Below are positions 55,362-64,000 of a stretch of DNA of 64,000 nucleotides, one piece after another. This stretch comes from Acanthosoma haemorrhoidale. Its lineage: Eukaryota; Arthropoda; Insecta; Hemiptera; Acanthosomatidae. The stretch's first letter is position 1; each line of letters starts with the position of its first letter. The stretch lies in contig OV884011.1 of NCBI GenBank assembly GCA_930367205.1, positions 139,435,937 to 139,499,936 of the forward strand. The letters run 5' to 3'. The notes below the pieces were generated by a model that saw nothing but the letters and a program-made list of their open reading frames with translations, was not told where the DNA came from and ran no database searches. The translations under genes and the position numbers were made by a program.

Positions 55362-58300
55362 TAGGTGATTTGTTTTTAAGTAGCTTACAAGCTAGATCTC
55401 GGTCAAGAACATATGTATGAGTTTTCGGGGGATAAGTTGTTAAGTCAACTAAACCTCTTTAAAAATAAGTTTACTTGTTTTGGAAGGCTTTATCGCCACT
55501 ATAAGGAATAAATTTGGATTTGAAATGATGTATTGAATCTGAGTGCATTAGGTCATTTTTGTTTCAGGGCTTGTCAGCCAAAAGGGTCATTGGTGCCTGG
55601 ATATATATATATATAATCAATTCCTTGATTGCGCTTTTACGATTTTTTAAATTATTTATACTTCTATTATTATTATACAGACCCTGGAAAGAAATTTAAT
55701 GGCATAAAAATACTTGATGTTTATAAAACACATATTTTACACGTGAATGTTACATAGTTAATGTCCTTGACCAAAAATAAATACTTTTAGTGACACCTTA
55801 TAAATCATTTTCAGCCGTTAGTTCTATTATTTGTGTACTATGTTTCTGGTAATCCAGTGAGTCCAATATACTACTTACATACTATGTACTAAATTACTTA
55901 CATGATTAGGTTATAGATACTTTAAGATTGGGATTGGGTTTAAAAAATGTTTTGAAGAATTCATGGTGGATTTTTCCCAGTCGGACGATATCCTTAGTTT
56001 CTTAGGTCATCTTTTTATTTTATATTACTTATTATAGGTGGCAGACAATGAATGAAGATTTCAACTGAAACTTAAACATTCCTTAATGTGTGTTCAGATT
56101 AAGTTAAAACTGATTACGAAGTAAAATAAAATAGGAAATAAATAATGTGATACGAACTATTGTTGTACTTGTCGACATTTTCCTTGATTTTCCCAGAAAC
56201 ATCCATTTAAAGGTAAAAACAGGGCTGTTTTTTTTCTTATTCATATTTGACCCCCATCTTGTTGATTGGGGTAAATATTTAATTGAGCGAACTTTTAATT
56301 GCTTTTAAACGCTATAAAAAAATCTTATATGAAGGGGGATTATCGATCTGCATATTTAATAATCAAAAATGATAGTTGAAAAATGACAAAGATCTGTAAT
56401 TCAAAAATAAGAACCAAGCTTTTAAAACGATTATAAGGAAAATAACGATTACTAGTAAAAAAATATAAAATAATGAAACTTTGAAGACAGAATTTTCAGT
56501 GTTAAAATAGTACTATAGCTGCAACTTGACCTTCCTGGATCATACGATTTATATAAGATAAGTGCGATAAATTAATTTGATCATACGATGATCTATTATC
56601 TATTTTACGGTCTCAATCGTAACATGCAGAAAGAATGACTCACAGACAACTAGGCTTTTAAAAATTGTCCCCGAATCTGTTAATTGGTAGAGTCTCGTAT
56701 TTTACCTCGTAGGTAATCTGCCCACTGCGGCCAAAGAAAAAAATAGAAGAGGAATACTATTGAAAATATATTTTAGGAAGCCAAAAAAAATATCTTTATA
56801 CCTCATGTCTATTTTGTGGTTGGATATAACTGTACGCATAAATGTTTTAGAAAAATGTTTGTTTTAGCCACGTGGTTAAAAAGAGAACCCTTATGTCCCA
56901 ATTAGAATTTCCAGTATGTTCCCCAGCACAGATGACGATGCCATAACCACAGCAGCCACAGCTGGCTTAATTGTGACGGGGACCCACTGGTCAGCAATGC
57001 CGGGAAATTGCGGAGCTCAGCACGTATTCATATATGGCGAGGAGGTCGATTTTACCCCCTCTATCCCTTGAAACAAGTAATGGCCAATCGGCTCACATCG
57101 GCCTTCGCGATGGATTGAAAAAGAAAATTTTTGCCCCAGAAAACGCCCAAACATTTTCCTTGAAATCGATGGTATATCAATCTGACAGCTATGATCAAAT
57201 CTTTAACTTTAAATTATATTTTTCTCTCCTGAATTCATTCTCTTTATGAAACGTTTTCAGAACATCCGAACGTGATTGGAATAAAAAATGATACGGAATA
57301 GTTGAAAAGCGATAGAGGGAAAATAGCAGGGAATTAGTCAAATAAAATAAGGGGATGGATATAAAAAGAAAACTAATAAAACTATAAAGTGATGGATGAA
57401 TACTGTTTTGAGGCCCCAATGAAGTGGTTGGAAAAATGCCTTACCTTATAAGTCCTTATAAATAAAAAAAGTCTCAATTATACATAAACCTTTTCTTTTG
57501 TTCATAAAAGGTTTTATTCAATTGAAAAGAGGAAAATATTTACTACTCAATAGACCTGTTATGTATAATTAAACTCGGATACCTGTACGAATGAAAATAT
57601 GCCTGTTCTGAATTTTAACCAAAAACTGATCGGAAAATCTCAAAATTTCAGATTAATTGCGAGCCAATTTTATGATTGCTATCATAGAATATATCTACCC
57701 TACATTAAGACATGGCACCTAAATGATAGTTCTCTCTCTTTGGTCTTGGCAATAAAATATTAAAAAGTGATCAGACACAGATTGTACATTCTGCACGCGA
57801 TGTGCTGGTTATCTCATTGCTTCTACCTGACCAAGCCGTTAAATGAGGTGTGATCTAAGGATAAATACATTGGCCAGTAGGCATTGGATTGAAATGGCTG
57901 GTAATAGTGATAATGGTTGAAAACACTGTTTCAACATTTCGTCTTTGTTCAAAGCGCATACATGGATATATGAGAAGTAAAACACAATACAGTTTGTTTA
58001 GGAAGCAACCATACCGTATTGTTGGCTATTAAAACGTTTGGAATATTTTTGAATTTATTTCTACTCACCGTTGTTGATTTGTACATAACCATGAGGAATA
58101 AATCAGAGCTTTAACTTTTAAAAAGCTTGACTGTTCATTGAAAAATCTAAAAAGCTACTCAAACGGTACCTACTAACTTATGTTATTTTTTCACACACTT
58201 CATGTGATCTGTATTGAAATTATTCAGCCTATCCAGCGCGTTGTTATACAATCTTTTAAAATAACAGCTTGACTTGATACATTTTACCATCGCTACCATA

Positions 58301-58748
58301 CAATTTGAGCAGTAAACCAGTTTCCGTTCCAATATCTGCATCTGTGCTCTTATAGAAGAATGGATATTTGACCATGACTGAAAATTGGTATCGCTTGGAA
58401 ATGCTTTCCAACTCGCTGTCTTTTCAGCTCCAAGTGAAAAAAAAATTTATATGGATACATATCAGATATATAATCGACTTAAGTCAAATAACATACCAAA
58501 TCATCTTTATTTTGAGACTTTCTTAGTTATCTAGGAATAACAAGAATGTGTGCAAATAAAGAAATAACTAAATACAAATTTCGTTAAAAAAACCAACAAG
58601 AAACAGGTAAACTAAAGATACGAAATGTAATAAAAGCTCCATTAATTGCTTGCTCACTATCAAAGTTAACCGGATGTATTAAACACGACATCCATTAGAT
58701 TACATCTCCTTAAAATGAAGATCAAAGCCGTGATAGATGTGATGCCGC
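55362..58748. other. AT-rich DNA, no gene
   Basis: TA run at 55603-55616. A GC-richer patch at 56920-57120 has no recognised content. Frames at 57034-57249 and 57195-57419 are unremarkable. Confidence 0.5.
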
Positions 58749-58854
58749 GACAGCTCATTCACCTGACGCAAATTGTTCCGGTTGATGGAGGTAGTACCCC
58801 TATGTCCCTGTCAACCGGAACGGTTTTAATTGATTGTCAAACTTTGTAGCTGTC
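58749..58854. repeat. 106-bp nested inverted repeat
   Basis: Outer arms GACAGCT/AGCTGTC (58749-58755, 58848-58854) and inner arms GTTCCGGTTGA/TCAACCGGAAC (58775-58785, 58811-58821) with a 25-nt loop. The stretch between the arms pairs poorly. It could form a hairpin of microRNA-precursor size, but the pairing is too patchy to call an RNA gene. Confidence 0.55.
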
Positions 58855-59345
58855 ACAGGATATTGATATATTGACGCAAATATTACCGCTCATAGATTCC
58901 ATTTAGGGAAAAACGGGCCAGCATGCATTAAGGGGCAGCACAATATTATAAATTGAGTTACTTCATAGAATATTTGAATCCATCTTGTAATTTTTATGGT
59001 AAAGCAATAAAATAGTAAATTAATAAATACATGAAAGTCCTCAATCCACTTTCGATTTCTTCCGACTAGTTACGATTCTCTTTCAAGGATACAGTGCTCA
59101 TTGGTAAAAAATAATATATTCAAGAGGAAAATCCTACATGTGCCGTTTCTCAGAGAAACGCTTTATTCTGTCAAGGAGTTTTGAAAATAAAAGGGTTAGT
59201 AAGGAGAGATTATTTTTGGTGTTAAGATGAAGGTTACACAAACGAGTTTTGAGTAAAAATCAGCTATCTTTTGTTATGATATGCTTTTAGCACCTTGACT
59301 TCAGTGTTTTTTGTATACAGACGAAAAATGTTTTTTCCACTTTTT
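58855..59345. other. No gene seen
   Basis: AT-rich flank; ends in the left target copy ATAAACTCTT (59346-59355). Confidence 0.6.
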
Positions 59346-59355
59346 ATAAACTCTT

Positions 59356-60177
59356 TCACTCCGAGTGGTGATCAGAAATTTGCACCCAACCACACCAGCT
59401 GACGAAATAGAAGAAGAACTCTCAGCTCTCGGATACAAAGTTCGTCAAATAACAAACGTGTTGCGTGAGGATAAGCAACAGGATGAAAAAATAAAAACAG
59501 CATTACCACTGTTCTTTGTCGAACTCGAGAGGACACCTGGAATCGAGAAGATATACGACCTAACAAACCTGTACTACACAAGGGTACAGGTTGAAAAACC
59601 GTATCCCAAACGCGATATCGTCCAGTGCCATAACTGTCAGGCATATGGGCATACAAAATCTTACTGCCACCACCCTCCCAGGTGTGTTAAGTGCAGTGGG
59701 CAGCACAAATCTGAATTGTGCAAAAAGCCCCTAAAATCGCCTGCGGTATGCGTGCTTTGCCACCAAGGACATCCGGCCAACTACAAGGGCTGCGAGGCCT
59801 ACAGAACACTGAAGTCCAGGACAGAACAACGTCGTCAGCCAGAAGAGGAACAGCCAGTAACAAGAAGCGGCCCAGCCAGAAATTTGAGGCCTTCTGTCTC
59901 TTTCGCTGATGCCGTTCGCAACAGAGAGGAGTCACAGGCACCGCCCACTCCCTGTCCGCAAGACAACCTGTCCCAGCATTCCATTCATCCCGTTTACCCT
60001 CAAACTCAACCCCATCCTCAACCACACATCTCACATATTCCTCCACCTTCAAGTTCTTCGGATCTCACCAGCCTATTAACCTCATTCCTTACAGAGTTCA
60101 GAACCCTAATTACCCCTCTCATTTCCCTTCTTACAAATCTTGTCTCCTATCTTATCCCCGTTAAACATAATCCATAA
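59356..60177 (+). pseudogene. LINE ORF1, 5' truncated: zinc-knuckle RNA-binding protein
   Basis: The frame is open from the element's first base; there is no ATG in it (the first usable codon is a GTG at 59365), so the start was lost with the 5' end. RNLHPTTPADEIEEELSALG and LPLFFVELERT belong to the domain that precedes the knuckles in insect LINE ORF1 proteins. Three Cys-His groups follow: CHNCQAYGHTKSYC, CVKCSGQHKSELC and CVLCHQGHPANYKGC. The C-terminal third is rich in Pro, Ser and His, then hydrophobic. Ends TAA 60175-60177, directly before the ORF2 frame. Confidence 0.9.
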
Positions 60178-61047
60178 GTGGATCGTTCCAACTCCTTATC
60201 CATTCTCCTTTGGAATGCGAATGGTGTTCGCACCCACACTAACGAACTGACAGCACTACTCCACGACAAAAACATCGACGTAGCTCTTATTACTGAAACA
60301 AGACTTACGAGTAAACGACCATTTACCGTTCGACAGTACCAGACTTATCGAACTGATCACCCAGATGGAACATCTCATGCAGGTACCGCTGTCATTGTCC
60401 ATAACTCTATATCCCACCACATAGTTCCTCTGGTAGCACATGATTTCCTTCAATCCACTGCAGTGTCAATCACCACCTTCACTTTTCCCCTTACACTAGC
60501 ATCAGTGTACTGCCCTCCTAATAAATCCATTTCTGACTCCCAATTCATCTCCTTTCTAGACTCCATCGGACATCGTTTCCTTGTGGGTGGGGACTTTAAT
60601 GCGAAGCACGAACACTGGGGGTCAAGATCCACAAATACACGAGGACGTGCTCTGCTGTCTGCACTCACACGGAAACATTGCTCCACTATCACTCCTGACA
60701 CAGCCACCTATTGGCCATCTGATCCCAACCGAAATCCTGATATCCTTGACTTCTTTTTTTACAATAGTTTAGGAACACTAAACTATTCACTCACGCGCCT
60801 TGATGATCTCTCCTCTGACCATAGTCCTTTATTATTAACCATTTCCCTAAGACCAATTCACAAACTGCCTCCTCCTTCATTTATTAGGGGCCCAGTTGAC
60901 TGGGACCACTTCCGTCAGCTTCTTACAGAGTCCGTAAACCTCAAATTATCCCTGAAAACATCCCAAGACCTAGACGATGCAGTGCATTCTTTCACTATCC
61001 TGGTCCAGAGGTCGGCTTGGGAGGCATCGTCACCCAGAAATCCATAA
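60178..61047 (+). pseudogene. LINE ORF2 part 1: APE-type endonuclease
   Basis: The frame begins with GTG immediately after the ORF1 stop; no in-frame ATG precedes the domain, so the original start may be mutated. Endonuclease landmarks are all present: WNANGV (Asn), TETRLT (Glu), VGGDFNAKHEHWGS (Asp, Asn) and SSDHSPLLL (Asp, His). It nicks target DNA to prime reverse transcription. The frame ends at 61047, about 30 bases after homology to the RT frame begins, because of an indel near 61018-61045. Confidence 0.92.
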
Positions 61048-62851
61048 TCATAATCGTTTATCTCAGCATCTCAAAGACCTAATCCAATCCAAACGCCGCT
61101 GCAGAACAGTGTGGCAAAGATCCCGGCATCCTGCTGATCGCCGCTCGTACAATCAGTACTGCCGATTGGTAAAGCGGCGATTGGCATCCTTCCGTTCCGA
61201 TTCTTTCAATTCCTACCTCTCCTCTCTGTCTACCAGGGATAACTCCTTGTGGAATCTAACCAAAAAAATCCTAAAGTATCAACCTGTTTCACATCCACTC
61301 CGTCGTGATGATGGGTCCTGGGCAGCCTCGGATGGGGATAGGTCGGAGGAATTTGCTCTGCATCTTACCCATACTTTCACACCTCACCTTTCTCATCAAA
61401 GCCATACTCACAGCACAACTGTGGAAGATTTCCTCACTTCACCTATTCCTCTCTCTCTTCCACCAAAAGCCGTTAATCCCTCTGAGGTCAAATACCTTCT
61501 GAAAAACTTACCTTACCGAAAATCCCCTGGATATGATCTCCTTACTCCTCAAATTCTCAAACAACTTCCTCCTAAAGCAGTAATCTTCCTAACCCATATA
61601 TATAATTGCATTATCCGAACGACGCACTTTCCACTCCCCTGGAAACACTCCATTATTGTCCTATTCGCCAAACCTGGTAAACCACCCAATGACGCCTCAT
61701 CTTACCGTCCAATTAGCCTACTCCCTATCCTCTCAAAAATATTTGAGAAACTCCTACTAAAACGTCTACTTCCAATTGTTGAATCCAAAAACCTTTTTCC
61801 CACACACCAGTTTGGTTTCCGCCAACGGCATCCCACTGCTCAACAAGGTCTTCGCGTTGTTGATCACATCTCCTCAGCCCTTGAAACCAAACAGTATTGC
61901 ACTGCTGCCTTTCTTGATATAGCTCAAGCTTTTGACAGGGTTTGGCACGCAGGTTTGCTCTACAAGCTCAAAAGATATTTACCACAGACTCTTTTCCTGA
62001 TCCTACAGTCCTACCTTTCGAACCGCTTCTTCCGCTGTGGTTTAGAATACTCTAACTACTATCCCATAAATGCAGGAGTTCCACAGGGCAGTGTCCTGGG
62101 CCCCATCCTCTATAACCTATACACTGCTGATGTCCCCTCTACTCCCAATACCTTCTTGGCCACATTTGCAGATGACACTGCAGTCTTGTCATCCCACGCA
62201 GACCCCGACATAGCATCCCATAACCTTCAAAAACACCTTGAAGAGATCGAGTATTGGTGCAATCAATGGCGGATCAAAGTTAATGAAGCAAAATGCTCCC
62301 ACATTACCTTCACCCTTTGTCGCAAGACTTGTCCACTAGTTTATTTTAATTCTATTCCTCTCCCTGTATCCGAGACAGTACGGTACTTAGGCTTCCATCT
62401 TGACAAACGACTGACCTGGAACCCACATACGAGACTAAAAAGACAAGAACTAAACAGACGCTTTGGACAACTGTACAGACTACTTCAAAGGACATCCCAT
62501 CTCTCAATAGAAAATAAACTACTAATCTACAAAGTTATACTTAAACCAATCTGGACATACGGAATAGAGCTATGGGGGACAGCAAAAAAGTCGAACATCA
62601 AGCGTATCCAATCTTTTCAATCCAAAGTCCTAAGAACAATAGTAAATGCCCCTTATTATGTCAGCAACAAAGCCCTTCATAACGATCTTAATATACCCTA
62701 CATTCTAGAACGCATCCCTTCCAAGTTTATGAAATTCCACTGCAGCCTTTCCAACCACCCTAATCCTCTAGCACAGTCATTGCACTGCACCACTCATCCC
62801 TATAATCCTCCTCGGAGACTGAAACGGCAGTGGCCTCGTGACCTACTATAA
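61020..62851 (+). pseudogene. LINE ORF2 part 2: reverse transcriptase
   Basis: Frame +1 relative to the endonuclease, continuous from about 61020 to TAA 62849-62851. Motifs in order: KSPGYDLLTPQILK, KPPNDASSYRPISLLP, HQFGFRQRHPTAQQ, AAFLDIAQAFDRVWH (first catalytic Asp), GVPQGSVLGPILYNLYTAD, TFADDTAVLS (Asp pair), TVRYLGFHLDKRLTW, then LKPIWTYGIELWG and PRRLKRQWPRDLL. No stop inside. With one base fixed the enzyme would look complete, so this is the reference copy for all fragments of the family in the window. Confidence 0.93.
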
Positions 62852-63028
62852 ACGCGTGACAGTGGGAGTCCTGGCAATGGCCAGTTTCTCCAATCATGTC
62901 CTATTGTATGAATGAGCGAGTGAATGATGCTGTAAATATGGTATGAATGAGATCATTTATCTGTATTATTATTGCCTTATAAAAGGCAGATTGTAATTAT
63001 TGCACAATAAAGATTGTTATATAGTACA
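62852..63028 (+). other. LINE 3' UTR
   Basis: Shared with 47031-47330 and the fragments at 18431, 20227, 26785, 26868 and 33604: CCTGGCAATGGCCAGTTTCTC, GGTATGAATGAGATCATTTATC and GGCAGATTGTAATTATTGCAC. The TTGCC...GGCA half-sites form a small stem near the end, a likely recognition signal for the RT. Confidence 0.8.
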
Positions 63029-63120
63029 ATAAACTCTTATTAATCTGACAGACACATTTGTGAGTGTCATATAAAGAAAACGTACTCAAATAAATTTTTG
63101 GCGTAGGAGAAATATGGCCC

Positions 63121-63175
63121 TCCGCCAGAATTTGAACTCGGGACCGTCGGATTTCAGTTTTAGTACTATCCAAGT
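63121..63175 (-). repeat. tRNA-derived SINE-like fragment
   Basis: On the minus strand CCCGAGTTCAAATTCTGGCG is B-box-like; the A box is degraded. Downstream GGGCCATATTTCTCC parallels AGCCCTATTTTCCCC of the piece at 63325. Confidence 0.4.
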
Positions 63176-63324
63176 AAATTTACAAGAACTATTTCTAAGG
63201 AATAGTCTAAACAAAAACATATTGCGATGTTTTTAGTTAAAACAGATGGAAGCTGACAGGACCAGATGAGAGAAACATTGTTAAAAGCCATTGTTTAAAC
63301 GAGAGTATCAACTTCCTACCAGCT

Positions 63325-63400
63325 CAACTCGGTCGGAAGAGTAGCTGGGTGGAAAAAAGAATGTCCTGGATTCGAATCCCGGACATAGCCCTATTTTCCC
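63325..63400 (+). repeat. tRNA-derived SINE-like head
   Basis: AGCTCAACTCGGTCGGAAGAG is a good A box and CTGGATTCGAATCCCGGA a strong B box, 30 nt apart, followed by GCCCTATTTTCCCC. Acceptor-stem pairing is not visible, so a SINE head or tRNA pseudogene is more likely than a tRNA gene. Confidence 0.5.
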
Positions 63401-64000
63401 CATACATCAAGAAATATTTAGAAATTCTCACCTGTGAGATTTATTACATACATGCAGTTATTCCACCATTGAAGCATTAGGAACACAGCTTCTACGTGAT
63501 TTGCTGTGGTTAGAGGTTGTGTTTATATATATTTGAATATCTTTTTTGGGATCATAAAGGTATCATAAAAATTAGAAATCATTTCATTATGTCATAATTT
63601 CAAAGGAACTTAAAATTATATGCTGAATAAACCGGTGACGGCGATAAGAAATTGAAACACCTGCGACACATAAATAACTATGTGCACAGATGCCTATTAT
63701 ATAATCTTTACTGTGAAAAGATTGGTAATTTTAGACAGACATGTCAACTACCCTCGAAAATTTCAGAAGTATTGAGTGGCGATGAGGTGGAAATTAAGAA
63801 CTGGTAAAGGTTTCGAAAAAACCTAGACGTAATAAAAAAAAGGTTTCAGATCTGGATGCAGCGTTGACAATACTTTAAGAATGCCCATGATGTATGGTCC
63901 AGTTATGGTTATTGTGCCATGCATTGCTTGGTATCATATTATAAATTCTTCGCCAATTCGGATAACTTTTAAGTGCAACTGAAAATCACTCCGTGATAAA
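63401..64000. other. No gene seen
   Basis: AT-rich sequence with no motif, possibly the body of the SINE-like element that begins at 63325. Confidence 0.5.

Larger units (their letters stand above)
59356..63028 (+). mobile_element. Jockey-like LINE, 3.67 kb, 5' truncated in ORF1
   Basis: ATAAACTCTT flanks both sides (59346-59355 and 63029-63038). The element carries partial ORF1, ORF2 with APE-type endonuclease and RT, and a 177-bp 3' UTR ending near GATTGTTATATAGTACA without poly(A). The domain order, ORF1 knuckles and absence of RNase H fit the Jockey group. Truncation at the 5' end and one frameshift in ORF2 make this copy inactive, yet the perfect duplication suggests a fairly recent insertion. 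Confidence 0.93.

Noticed and set aside
63325..63400. Functional tRNA gene
   Set aside because: A and B boxes are present but there is no 7-bp acceptor pairing or proper anticodon arm; SINE head or pseudogene is more likely.
1..64000. CRISPR arrays, operons or a bacterial/phage defence system
   Set aside because: No regularly spaced repeats, no Shine-Dalgarno-linked gene runs; the content is eukaryotic retroelements and DNA transposons.

Overview
This 64-kb window looks like metazoan, most likely arthropod, nuclear DNA: AT-rich, gene-poor and dominated by mobile elements (Ty3/gypsy LTR elements, Jockey-like LINEs, irritans-type mariners, a Transib/RAG1-like fragment, tRNA-derived SINE-like pieces). 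I found no rRNA, functional tRNA, CRISPR or prokaryotic gene organisation and no host gene I can name. Three short open segments could be host exons (38.1, 39.4 and 55.1 kb), all unproven. The arthropod assignment is an inference from the element families; the species cannot be told.

Layout. 0-4.5 kb: unique AT-rich DNA with one 198-bp MITE. 4.5-9 kb: a nested graveyard with a solo gypsy LTR, a decayed gypsy pol (minus strand) split by two LTR-like insertions, and a decayed LINE ORF1. 12.66-17.99 kb: a structurally complete Ty3/gypsy element on the minus strand with 180-bp LTRs identical by eye, a tRNA-Phe-type primer site, intact gag and pol with all catalytic residues, and a single in-frame TGA between gag and pol. 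18.4-19.4 kb: LINE and mariner debris. 22.9 kb: a Transib/RAG1-like fragment. 26.8-27.1 kb: two opposed LINE 3' ends. 27.13-30.92 kb: an LTR element with 0.6-kb LTRs and one coiled-coil, gag-position ORF, split by an 815-bp poly(A)-tailed LINE with a 10-bp target duplication. 31.5-33.25 kb: a truncated relative of the complete gypsy element. 33.7-34.6 kb: a decayed member of an unnamed repeat-associated arthropod protein family. 37.7 kb: a tiny retroposed tail with a 13-bp target duplication. 42-44 kb: a 170-bp direct duplication and a possible RNase H remnant. 46-47.3 kb: a 5'-truncated LINE. 50.9-51.8 kb: a mariner with a deleted catalytic centre. 52.4-53.2 kb: a solo LTR with a perfect 5-bp target duplication. 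59.36-63.03 kb: a 3.7-kb LINE (partial ORF1, frameshifted ORF2) with a perfect 10-bp target duplication.

How they work together. The complete gypsy element could encode everything for its own transposition and is the best candidate for recent or current activity. Its truncated relative keeps TGA-GGA-G at the same place between gag and protease, which makes stop-codon readthrough a testable idea. The 27.1-30.9-kb element has no visible enzymes and would need another element's polymerase and integrase. The LINE family at 59.4 kb supplies at least seven other fragments in the window.
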